From NCBI GenBank assembly GCA_963823515.1, contig CAWGMB010000015.1, positions 41,895 through 105,894 of the forward strand: DNA of 64,000 nt, written 5' to 3'. Positions 22,832-31,332 of this stretch are shown here, piece after piece (positions within the stretch are counted from its first letter, which is position 1; each line of letters opens with the position of its first letter). The position numbers were made by a program, and so were the translations under genes. The DNA comes from Miltoncostaea sp963823515 (GTDB taxonomy: Bacteria > Actinomycetota > Thermoleophilia > Miltoncostaeales > Miltoncostaeaceae). The notes under the pieces are model-generated. The model was not told where the DNA came from and ran no database searches. It was given only the letters and a program-made list of their open reading frames with translations.

Positions 22832-24406
22832 CTAGCCGACGTCCAGCGCCACGAACCAGGCCTTCTCGAAGCCGTCGATCGCGGCGATCTTCTGGGCGGC
22901 GAGCCCGGGCACCGGCGAGTCGAGCGTCACGGCCATCACGGCGCCCCCGTCGTCGCGCGAGCGCGAGACGGCCATCGAGGCGATGTTGACGTGGGCGCTC
23001 CCGAGGATCGTCCCGACGCGCCCGATCTGGCCGGGTACGTCGAGGTAGCGGAAGATCCCGATGTGGGGGCCCAGCTCGATCTCGATGTCCTGATCGAAGG
23101 CCGACACCAGCCGCGGCCGCGAGGTCGTCCCGACGGTGGTGCCGCCGAGGCTCACATCGCCCGAGCGCAGGGAGAGGCGGTTGGTGTACTCCCGCGACCG
23201 TGGTGAGGTGGTCTCCGACCACTCGATCCCGCGCTCCGCCGCGAGCGACGCCGCGTTGACGACGTTGACCGGCTCCTCGACCCGCCCGTTGAGGACCCCG
23301 GCGAGGACCGCCGAGGTCAGCAGACGGGTGTCCAGGTTCGCGAGCTGGCCCTCGTACGAGATCTCGAGGGGCGACGGCCCGCCGGTGAGCGCGGTGATGA
23401 GCTGCCCGAGCTGGTTGGCGAGCGGCAGGAAGGGGCCGAGCACGGCGAGGGCCTCGGGACCGACCGAGGGGATGTTGACGGCGGAGGTCACGACGCCACC
23501 GGTGAGGGCCGCCACGACCTGCTCGGCGACGACCACCCCGGCGCGGTCCTGGGCCTCCTCGGTGGACGCCCCCAGGTGGGGCGTGACCACGACGCCCGGC
23601 AGCCCGAAGAGCGGGCTCTCGGTGGTGGGCTCCTGCGGGAAGACGTCGATGCCCGCGCCGCCGAGCCGCCCCGATGTGAGCGCGGCGACGAGGGCGTCCT
23701 GGTCCACGACGTCGCCGCGGGCGGCGTTGATGAGGCGGGCGCCCGGCTTCATCGCGGCGAAGGCCTCGGCGTTGACGAAGCCGCGCGTCTCCGGGGTGGA
23801 TGCGAGGTGGAGCGAGATGAAGTCGCTCACCGCGTAGAGGTCGGGCGGTGTGTCGGCCTTGTCGACCCCGAGCTCGCGGTAGCGCCCCTCGGCCACGAGG
23901 GGGTCGTAGGCCACCACGTTCATCCCGAGGCCCTTCGCACGCTCGGCGACCATCTGGCCGATGCGGCCGAAGCCGAGGATGCCGAGGGTCTTGCCGGTGA
24001 CCTCGATGCCGCCGAACTTCGAGCGCTCCCACTTGCCCTGGACCAGGCTGGCGTGCGCCTGCGGAATATTGCGGGCCTGCGAGACGAGCAGAGCGATCGC
24101 GTGCTCAGCCGCCGACAGCGAGTTGGAGCCCGCGGCGTTGCAGACCACGATCCCCCGGCGGGTGGCCGCGGGGACATCGACGTTGTCCACGCCCGTGCCG
24201 GCCCGGCCCACGACCTTGAGGCGGTCGGCGCGGGCGATCAGGCCGGAGGTCACCTTGGTCGCGCTGCGCACCACGATCGCGTCGTAGCCGGCGATGTGCT
24301 CGGCGAGCTCCTCGGCGCTCCAGCCCAGCTCCACGTCGACGCTGAACCGCTCGGACAGGAGGGCGACGCCCGCGTCGGCGATCTTCTCGCAGATCAGGAC
24401 GCGCAG
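22832..24406 (-). CDS. serA: D-3-phosphoglycerate dehydrogenase
   Basis: SerA oxidises 3-phosphoglycerate, the first step of serine synthesis. With the start proposed here it is 524 residues, matching the long SerA form. It has a substrate-binding domain (RVLICEKIADAGVALLSERF), an NAD fold with TLGILGFGRIGQMVAERAKG, VNAARGDVVDQ-type and catalytic E/H segments (VVVTPHLGASTEEAQ), an intervening domain (about 315-450), and a C-terminal ACT domain for serine feedback. The oddity is the start: no ATG, GTG or TTG lies between the ilvC stop and the first conserved strand. The first canonical codon is the GTG at 24334, which would delete about 24 conserved residues. I therefore use a CTG at 24406. 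It lies 52 nt after ilvC. Confidence 0.9.
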   Translation of the reverse strand: MRVLICEKIADAGVALLSERFSVDVELGWSAEELAEHIAGYDAIVVRSATKVTSGLIARADRLKVVGRAGTGVDNVDVPAATRRGIVVCNAAGSNSLSAAEHAIALLVSQARNIPQAHASLVQGKWERSKFGGIEVTGKTLGILGFGRIGQMVAERAKGLGMNVVAYDPLVAEGRYRELGVDKADTPPDLYAVSDFISLHLASTPETRGFVNAEAFAAMKPGARLINAARGDVVDQDALVAALTSGRLGGAGIDVFPQEPTTESPLFGLPGVVVTPHLGASTEEAQDRAGVVVAEQVVAALTGGVVTSAVNIPSVGPEALAVLGPFLPLANQLGQLITALTGGPSPLEISYEGQLANLDTRLLTSAVLAGVLNGRVEEPVNVVNAASLAAERGIEWSETTSPRSREYTNRLSLRSGDVSLGGTTVGTTSRPRLVSAFDQDIEIELGPHIGIFRYLDVPGQIGRVGTILGSAHVNIASMAVSRSRDDGGAVMAVTLDSPVPGLAAQKIAAIDGFEKAWFVALDVG

Positions 24407-24458
24407 GTCTGCCCGGGCGAGCGTGCCCGGCGCCTCGGATGTGGAGGTGGGGTTCAGC

Positions 24459-25454
<996 letters not shown>

Positions 25455-25509
25455 GGTGGTCGCTCCGGGGGCGTGGATGTGGTGGATACGGGTCCGGGAG
25501 GGCCCGGGC

Positions 25510-25995
25510 TCAGGTGATGGAGGCGCCGCGCCCGAGGGCGACGACGCCGGTCTTCACCAGCTCGATCAGGCCGAACGGGCGCAGGAGCTGCTCGAAGTTC
25601 ACCAGCGCGTCCGTCTCGCCCGTCACCTGGATCGTCAGCGACTCGGGGGTCACGTCGATGATCCGCGCCTCGAAGATCTCGACGAGCTGGATGACCTCGC
25701 TGCGGGTGTGCGCGTCTGCGGCGACCTTCATGAGGGCCATCTCGCGGGACACCGCGTTCTCGGGGTCCATGTCGCGGATCTTGATGACGTTGACGAGCTT
25801 GTCGAGCTGCTTCGTGATCTGCTCGACGGGGAAACGGCTCGCATCGACCGCGATGGTCATGCGGGAGCGGTCCGGATCCTCCGTGGGGCTGACGGCCAAG
25901 GAGTCGATGTTGTACCCGCGACGGGTAAACAGGCCCGCGACGCGGGAGAGGACTCCTGGCTTGTTCTCAACCAGGACCGAGAGGGTGTGCTTCAC
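25510..25995 (-). CDS. ilvN: Acetolactate synthase regulatory (small) subunit
   Basis: IlvN binds the catalytic subunit IlvB and confers valine feedback inhibition. The 161-residue protein begins KHTLSVLVENKPGVLSRVAG, then LFTRRGYNIDSLAVSPTEDP, the defining ACT domain. The C-terminal half (VSREMALMKVAADAHTRSEV) is the usual second ACT-like domain. The GTG start lies 8 nt after a TATGCT sequence, hinting at a leaderless transcript. The catalytic ilvB normally precedes ilvN but is absent: the upstream neighbour is a divergent response regulator. IlvB must therefore be encoded elsewhere. Confidence 0.95.
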   Translation of the reverse strand: MKHTLSVLVENKPGVLSRVAGLFTRRGYNIDSLAVSPTEDPDRSRMTIAVDASRFPVEQITKQLDKLVNVIKIRDMDPENAVSREMALMKVAADAHTRSEVIQLVEIFEARIIDVTPESLTIQVTGETDALVNFEQLLRPFGLIELVKTGVVALGRGASIT

Positions 25996-26052
25996 GGCCC
26001 GGCAGCATACCCGACGCACCGATCCGTTCTCTGGACCGGCCTTCACAGCGAC

Positions 26053-26058
26053 TACGCT
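26053..26058 (+). promoter_or_regulatory. -10 element for a leaderless response-regulator gene
   Basis: TACGCT lies exactly 6 nt before the ATG of the response regulator, and no Shine-Dalgarno sequence is present. This places the transcription start on the A of the start codon. No -35 consensus is visible. Confidence 0.5.
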
Positions 26059-26064
26059 TGTCCC

Positions 26065-26745
26065 ATGGACGGCCGGCTCCTGGTGGTGGAGGACGACCCC
26101 CAGGTGCGCGCCATGCTGGCGCGCGCGCTGGGCTACGAGGGCTTCCATGTGACCACCGTGGCCACGGGCGCCGGGGCCATGGACCAGCTGCGCACGGCCG
26201 ATCCGGAGCTGATGCTGCTCGACCTGCTGCTGCCCGACGGGGACGGGATGGACGTGTGCCGCCGCATCCGCGCGGCGGGCGAGCAGATCCCGATCCTCAT
26301 GCTCACCGCCCGCGACACGGTCTCGGACCGGATCGAGGGGCTCGAGGCGGGCGCGGACGACTACCTGGTCAAGCCCTTCTCCACCGCGGAGCTCGTGGCG
26401 CGCGTGCGGGCCCTGCTGCGCCGCGCCCGCGACCGCGATCCCGGCCCGGTGCGGAGCTTCGCCGACCTGACGCTCGACGCCTCCACCCACGAGGTGCACC
26501 GCGGAGGGAGGCCCGTGTCGCTCACCCGCAGGGAGTTCGATCTGCTCGCGCTCTTCCTCGACAACCCCGGCGCCGTGATGCCCCGCGAGCGCCTCCTCAC
26601 CGACGCCTGGGGCTTCGCCTCGAGCGTCGAGACCAACTCGGTGGACGTGTACGTGGGCTATCTGCGCCGCAAGCTGGAGGAGGCCGGCGAGCCGCGCCTG
26701 ATCCACACCGTGCGCGGGGTCGGGTACGTGATGAGGGCGCGGTGA
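26065..26745 (+). CDS. OmpR/PhoB-family response regulator
   Basis: This DNA-binding regulator acts with the histidine kinase that overlaps its 3' end. The 226-residue protein has a receiver domain (1-120) with acidic residues ED (9-11), phosphoacceptor D53 (LLDLLLPDGDGMD), the conserved threonine in MLTARDT and the lysine in YLVKPFSTAEL. Residues about 130-225 form a winged-helix domain (SLTRREFDLLALFLDNPGAV, HTVRGVGYVMRA). The start at 26065 gives a complete receiver and fits a leaderless transcript. Longer upstream readings belong to no conserved sequence. Its target genes cannot be inferred, but autoregulation is usual for the family. Confidence 0.95.
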   Translation: MDGRLLVVEDDPQVRAMLARALGYEGFHVTTVATGAGAMDQLRTADPELMLLDLLLPDGDGMDVCRRIRAAGEQIPILMLTARDTVSDRIEGLEAGADDYLVKPFSTAELVARVRALLRRARDRDPGPVRSFADLTLDASTHEVHRGGRPVSLTRREFDLLALFLDNPGAVMPRERLLTDAWGFASSVETNSVDVYVGYLRRKLEEAGEPRLIHTVRGVGYVMRAR

Positions 26746-28076
26746 GGCTGCAGACCCGCATCGCGCTGGCGGCGGCCGCCGTCGTGCTGGCGGCCGTGGC
26801 GCTGTTCGCCGTGGGGGCGTACTTCCTGATCTCGGAGCGCGCCTACGACCGCCTCGACCGCTCCCTGAACGAGACGGCCGACCGGGTGACGCAGGAGCTC
26901 TCGGGGCCCGACCTCGGCGGGCGCGACTTCGTGGAGCCGCCCACGCCGAGCGCGCCCGTGCAGCCCTCCCGGAGCGCGGAGCCGGACGCGGCCGGCACGC
27001 GCGTGGAGCTGGATCCCTCCGGCGCGACCCCGCCGAGCGGCCCGCGCACGGTGGTGCTGCAGGGGGAGCGGTACCGGCTGCTGGTGCGCGCGCTGGAGAC
27101 GGGCACCGACGGCGGGCGCCGCACGGTCGCCGTGGCCCGGCCGCTGACCGACGTCGAGCGGACGCTCGACGAGGTCGCCCTGGCGCTCGGCATCGCCGCC
27201 CTGGCGGCCGCCCTTCTGGCCACGGGCCTGGCGATCCTGATCGTCCGCCGGGCCCTGCGGCCGCTGACCGACGCGCGCCGCGCCGCCGACTCGGTGGCCG
27301 ACAGCCAGGACCCCTCGCTGCGGGTTCCCGAGGGGCGCGCGGACGAGGTCGGCGGGCTGGCCCGCGCGATGAACCGGATGCTCGGGCGGCTCGAGGACGC
27401 TCAGGGGCGGCTGCGCTCGACCCTCGACGAGCAGCAGCGGTTCGCCGCCGACGCCTCGCACGAGATGCGCACGCCCCTCACCGCCCTCCGAGGCGAGATC
27501 GAGACCCTGCGCGCCCACGACCTCCCCGGCCCCGAGCGCGGGGAGGCGCTCGCGGACATGGCCGAGGCGGTGGACCGGATGGACCGGCTGGTCGCGGGCC
27601 TGCTCGGCCTCGCGCGCGTGGACGGGGACGGCGGCCGGGCCGAGCCGATCGACCTCGGCGAGCTGATCGGCGAGCTGGCCGATGTGGACGAGTGCCCGGA
27701 CGCCCCCGCCGGCGTGGTAATCGTCGCGGACCACGCGGCCGTGCGCGGCATGCTCGTCAACCTGCTGGAGAACGGGCGCCGCCACGGGGGGCACGTGAGG
27801 ATCTCCCTGCGCGCCGAGGACTCCGACGCGGTGATCCGGGTGGGCGACGACGGCCCGGGCATCTCCCCCACCGACCGGGAGCGGATCTTCGACCGCTTCT
27901 ACCGCGCCGCCGACCGCCGCTCCTCGCCGGGCGCGGGGCTCGGCCTGCCGATCGCCCGCGCCACCGCCGAGCGCTGGGGCGGCACGCTGGCGCTGCTGCC
28001 CTCCGACGAGGGGACCGTCTTCGAGGTGCGCCTGCCCCTCGCGCGCGAGGCGGGGCTCAGCCTGAATCCGTCGTAG
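26742..28076 (+). CDS. Sensor histidine kinase
   Basis: This membrane sensor is the partner of the preceding regulator (GTGA overlap). The 444-residue protein has TM1 at about 5-27, an extracytoplasmic region rich in proline and acidic residues (28-140), TM2 at about 145-167, and a HAMP domain (RRALRPLTDARRAADSVADS). HisKA follows with FAADASHEMRTPLTALRGEI (phospho-histidine 240). HATPase_c has an N box of NLLENGRRHGG, the G1 box VGDDGPGIS and GLGLPIARATAERW. The sensor domain is small and matches no named ligand domain. The last residues are encoded inside one arm of a long inverted repeat facing gatB. Confidence 0.93.
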   Translation: MRLQTRIALAAAAVVLAAVALFAVGAYFLISERAYDRLDRSLNETADRVTQELSGPDLGGRDFVEPPTPSAPVQPSRSAEPDAAGTRVELDPSGATPPSGPRTVVLQGERYRLLVRALETGTDGGRRTVAVARPLTDVERTLDEVALALGIAALAAALLATGLAILIVRRALRPLTDARRAADSVADSQDPSLRVPEGRADEVGGLARAMNRMLGRLEDAQGRLRSTLDEQQRFAADASHEMRTPLTALRGEIETLRAHDLPGPERGEALADMAEAVDRMDRLVAGLLGLARVDGDGGRAEPIDLGELIGELADVDECPDAPAGVVIVADHAAVRGMLVNLLENGRRHGGHVRISLRAEDSDAVIRVGDDGPGISPTDRERIFDRFYRAADRRSSPGAGLGLPIARATAERWGGTLALLPSDEGTVFEVRLPLAREAGLSLNPS

Positions 28077-28131
28077 ATCGTGGATGCGGGGGGCGAAAGC
28101 GCCGCGAGATCGACGGATTCAGGCTCAGCCC
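28053..28131. terminator. Long inverted repeat between convergent kinase and gatB genes
   Basis: The segment GGGCTCAGCCTGAATCC plus GTCG (28053-28073) is the reverse complement of 28111-28131 with one mismatch in 21 bp. The 37-nt loop contains its own small GGCGAAAGCGCC hairpin. One arm encodes the last codons of the kinase and the other covers the gatB stop. It probably ends transcription from both sides, although there is no T run. Confidence 0.5.
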
Positions 28132-29591
28132 AGCCCGCTCTTCTCCCTGACGAGGGCGCCGACCCGGGCAGGGTCGGCGCGGCCCCCCGAGGCCTTCATC
28201 GCCTGGCCCACGAAGAAGCCGACGAGCTTGTCCTTGCCCTCGCGCAACTGGGCGGCCTGGTCGGGGTTCTCGGCGAGCAGCCGCTCCACGATCTCCACCA
28301 GCGCGCCCTCGTCGGAGATCTGCCCGAGCCCCTTCTCCTTCACGACGGCGGCCGGCTCGGCGCCGTTCGCGATCACCTCGGCGAGCACCTCCTTGGCGAG
28401 CGGCACCGAGAGGGTGCGATCCTCGATCAGGCCGATCAGCGCGGCGAGACGGGCCGGCGTCACCCTGCTCTCCCACGGCTCCTGGCCGAGGTCGCGCAGC
28501 TGGGCGCGCAGCTCGCCGCGGACCCAGTTGGCCGCCGCCTTGGGATCGGCGCGCCCGGCGACGTCCTCGAAGTAGGCCACCAGCTCCTGGGGCTCGGAGA
28601 GGACCTCGGCGTCCTCGAAGCTGATGCCGAGGTCGCGTACCCAGCGACGGCGCAGGTCGGCGGGCAGCTCGGGCAGCCCGGCGCGCAGCTCCTCGATCCA
28701 GGCGCGGTCGGGCACGACCGGCACGAGGTCGGGCTCGGGGAAGTAGCGGTAGTCGTGCGCCTCCTCCTTGCTGCGCAGGGAGTGGATCTCGCCGGAGTCG
28801 GGGTCGAAATGGAGCGTCTCCTGGACGACCCGCTCGCCGCTCTCGAGGATCGCGATCTGGCGCGCGATCTCCGCGTCCACCCCGCGCTCGAGGAAACGGA
28901 AGCTGTTCATGTTCTTCAGCTCGGTCTTGACGCCGAGCTCCGTCGCGCCCGCGGGGCGCACGCTGACGTTGGCGTCGGCGCGCATCGAGCCCTCGTCCAT
29001 GTTGCAGTCGCTGACGCCCAGGCGGCGCAGAGTGGAGCGCAGCTGGCGCAGGAAGGCGCCCGCCTGGGTCGAGGTGCGGATATCGGGCTCCGAGACGATC
29101 TCCAGGAGCGGCGTGCCGCCCCGGTTGAAGTCGACGCCCGAGCTCTCGGCCCCGGCCCGCCGGCCGCCGCCTCCGACGTGGATGAGCTTGGCCGCGTCCT
29201 CCTCGAGGTGCGCGCGTGTGATCCCGACCTCGAGGTCACCCTCGGGGGTGAGCACGCGGACGTGGCCGCCCACGCAGATGGGCTCGTCGTACTGGGAGAT
29301 CTGGTACGCCTTCGAGAGGTCCGGATAGAAGTAGTTCTTACGGTGGAACTGCGAGCTCGGCGCGATCTCGCAACCCAGGGCGAGGCCGGTGATGATCGCC
29401 AGGCGCACCGCCTCGGCGTTCAGCACCGGGAGCACCCCCGGATGCGCCAGGCAGACCGGGCAGGTGTGGCTGTTGGGCGCGTCTCCGAAGCTCAGCTCAC
29501 AGCCACAGAACATCTTGGTGCGGGTGAGCAGCTGGACGTGGATCTCCAGCCCGATCACCGGCTCCCAGCGGGTGAGGTCGATCGCGCTCAC
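28125..29591 (-). CDS. gatB: Aspartyl/glutamyl-tRNA(Asn/Gln) amidotransferase subunit B
   Basis: GatB binds the mischarged tRNA and performs the kinase/amidation half of the GatCAB reaction. The 488-residue protein has WEPVIGLEIHVQLLTRTKMF, the zinc-site cysteines (CGCELSFG ... TCPVCLAHPG), FHRKNYFYPDLSKAYQISQY, and DFNRGGTPLLEIVSEPD. The C-terminus is the YqeY-like tRNA-binding tail domain. The start is a GTG in a GTGA overlap with gatA. The downstream tRNA-Asn gene at the window end is one of the substrates of such enzymes in organisms lacking AsnRS or GlnRS. Confidence 0.96.
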   Translation of the reverse strand: MSAIDLTRWEPVIGLEIHVQLLTRTKMFCGCELSFGDAPNSHTCPVCLAHPGVLPVLNAEAVRLAIITGLALGCEIAPSSQFHRKNYFYPDLSKAYQISQYDEPICVGGHVRVLTPEGDLEVGITRAHLEEDAAKLIHVGGGGRRAGAESSGVDFNRGGTPLLEIVSEPDIRTSTQAGAFLRQLRSTLRRLGVSDCNMDEGSMRADANVSVRPAGATELGVKTELKNMNSFRFLERGVDAEIARQIAILESGERVVQETLHFDPDSGEIHSLRSKEEAHDYRYFPEPDLVPVVPDRAWIEELRAGLPELPADLRRRWVRDLGISFEDAEVLSEPQELVAYFEDVAGRADPKAAANWVRGELRAQLRDLGQEPWESRVTPARLAALIGLIEDRTLSVPLAKEVLAEVIANGAEPAAVVKEKGLGQISDEGALVEIVERLLAENPDQAAQLREGKDKLVGFFVGQAMKASGGRADPARVGALVREKSGLG

Positions 29592-31033
29592 GCGGCGCCC
29601 GGCGGGGAGCGGTCGAACGCGAGCGCGCCCTCGAGGGCGTGTGCGACCTCGAACAGGTGGTTCTCGCTGAAGGCCGGGCCGGCGATCTGCAGGCCCACCG
29701 GCAGGCCCTCGGAGAGTCCGCACGGGATCGAGATCGCCGGGATGCCCGCCAGGCTCACCGGGATCGTGCAGACGTCCGAGAGGTACATCGAGTACGGGTC
29801 CGCGATGCGCTCGCCGAGACGGAAGGCCGTGGTCGGCGAGGTCGGCGAGAGCAGGAAGTCGACCTTCGCGAAGGCCGCCGCGAAGTCGCGCATGATCAGC
29901 GTGCGCACCTTCTGGGCCCGCACGTAGTAGGCGTCGTAGTAGCCGGACGCCAGCGCGAACGTGCCGAGCATGACGCGCCGCTTGACCTCGGGGCCGAAGC
30001 CGCGTCCGCGGACCTGCTCGTAGTGCTCCAGAAGGTCGCCCGCCGCGCCGTCGAGGTGGGCGCCGTAGCGGATGCCGTCGAAGCGGGCGAGGTTGGCCGA
30101 GCACTCGGCCGGCGCCAGCAGGTAGTAGGTCGCGATGCCGTACTCGCTGGTGGGCAGGCTGACGCGCTCGACGGTGCCCCCCAGATCCCGGACGCGGTCG
30201 ATGGCCGACTCCACGGCGTCGCGCACGCCGGGCTCGACGCCCTCCCTCATCAGCTCATCGACGACCCCGACGCGCAGGCCCGCCAGGTCGGTCGCCTCGG
30301 GCAGCCGGATCGGTTCGGCCCAGTCGAGCGAGGTCGAGTCCATCTCGTCGCGCCCGACGATGTGCGAGAGCAGGAGCGCCGAGTCGCGCACGGTGCGCGC
30401 CAGGGGTCCGACCTGGTCGAGCGAGGAGGCGAAGGCGATCAGCCCGTAGCGCGAGACCGCGCCGTAGGTGGGCTTCATGCCGACGATGCCGCAGAGGGCC
30501 GCCGGCTGGCGGATCGAGCCGCCGGTGTCGCTGCCGAGGGCCCACGGCGCCTGGAGGGCGGCGACGGCGGCGGCCGAGCCCCCGCTGGAGCCGCCCGGCA
30601 CGCGCTCGGGGTCCCAGGGGTTCCGGGTCACCTGGTAAGCCGAGTTCTCGGTGCTGGACCCCATGGCGAACTCGTCCATGTTGGTCTTGCCGATCACCAC
30701 CGCCCCCGCCCTCTCGAGGCGCTCGACGCAGGTCGCGGTGTAGAGCGGGCGAAAGCCCTCGAGGATCTTCGAGCCCGAGGTCGTCGGCAGGTCGCGGGTC
30801 GAGAGGGCGTCCTTGATCGCGATCGGCACGCCGCCCAGGGGCGGGCGCTCGGGCATCGCGTCGATCTCGGCGGCACGCGCGCGGGCGCGCTCGGCGTCGT
30901 GGGCCAGGAAGCTCCCCCAGGGGTCGTGCTCCACTCGGGCCAGCGCCGCCTCGACGAGGTCGGCCGCGCTGGTCTGGCCGGAGTGCAGCGCGGCCAGGCA
31001 CTCCTCGGCGGTCAGCTCGTGGGGCCCGCTCAC
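29588..31033 (-). CDS. gatA: Aspartyl/glutamyl-tRNA(Asn/Gln) amidotransferase subunit A
   Basis: GatA releases ammonia from glutamine for transfer by GatB. The 481-residue amidase-signature protein has the Ser-cisSer-Lys triad: lysine 74 (GGVPIAIKDALSTRD), the serine loop VPGGSSGGSAAAVAA, and the nucleophile region GSDTGGSIRQPAALCGIVG. Length and motif spacing are normal. It begins with GTG overlapping the gatC stop by the GTGA pattern and ends overlapping gatB. Confidence 0.96.
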   Translation of the reverse strand: MSGPHELTAEECLAALHSGQTSAADLVEAALARVEHDPWGSFLAHDAERARARAAEIDAMPERPPLGGVPIAIKDALSTRDLPTTSGSKILEGFRPLYTATCVERLERAGAVVIGKTNMDEFAMGSSTENSAYQVTRNPWDPERVPGGSSGGSAAAVAALQAPWALGSDTGGSIRQPAALCGIVGMKPTYGAVSRYGLIAFASSLDQVGPLARTVRDSALLLSHIVGRDEMDSTSLDWAEPIRLPEATDLAGLRVGVVDELMREGVEPGVRDAVESAIDRVRDLGGTVERVSLPTSEYGIATYYLLAPAECSANLARFDGIRYGAHLDGAAGDLLEHYEQVRGRGFGPEVKRRVMLGTFALASGYYDAYYVRAQKVRTLIMRDFAAAFAKVDFLLSPTSPTTAFRLGERIADPYSMYLSDVCTIPVSLAGIPAISIPCGLSEGLPVGLQIAGPAFSENHLFEVAHALEGALAFDRSPPGAA

Positions 31034-31314
31034 GGCTCGAACTTCACGACCGCGAAGCGGCCCTCCACGACCTCGGGCGCCTCGCGCAGGGCCTCCTCGA
31101 CCGAGAGGCTCGGGCGCGGCACGTCGTCGCGCATCACGTTCACGAGCTCGAGCACGTGGCTCGTCGGCGGGACGTCGTCGAGGTCGAGGGCCTGGATGAC
31201 GTCCACGTGCTCCAGGATCCCCGACATCTCGGTCTCCATCCTCCGCGCCTCCTCGTCGTCGAGGTGCAGGCGGGCGAGGCGGGCCACGTGCCGGACGGTC
31301 GCGTCGTCGATCAC
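31030..31314 (-). CDS. gatC: Aspartyl/glutamyl-tRNA(Asn/Gln) amidotransferase subunit C
   Basis: GatC is the small belt-like subunit that stabilises the GatA-GatB contact. The 94-residue protein has the family pattern: DATVRHVARLARLHLDDEEA near the N-terminus, DVIQALDLDDVPPTSHVLEL, and MRDDVPRPSLSVEEALREAP near the end. The GTG start is 7 nt after a perfect-looking TAATAT -10 sequence and has no ribosome-binding site. It therefore probably heads a leaderless gatCAB transcript. Confidence 0.95.
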   Translation of the reverse strand: MIDDATVRHVARLARLHLDDEEARRMETEMSGILEHVDVIQALDLDDVPPTSHVLELVNVMRDDVPRPSLSVEEALREAPEVVEGRFAVVKFEP

Positions 31315-31321
31315 CGGCGGG

Positions 31322-31327
31322 ATATTA
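31322..31327 (-). promoter_or_regulatory. -10 element for leaderless gatCAB operon
   Basis: TAATAT on the minus strand ends 7 nt before the gatC GTG. The A/T hexamer stands out in very GC-rich sequence, and no Shine-Dalgarno sequence is present. Confidence 0.6.
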
Positions 31328-31332
31328 GTGGC

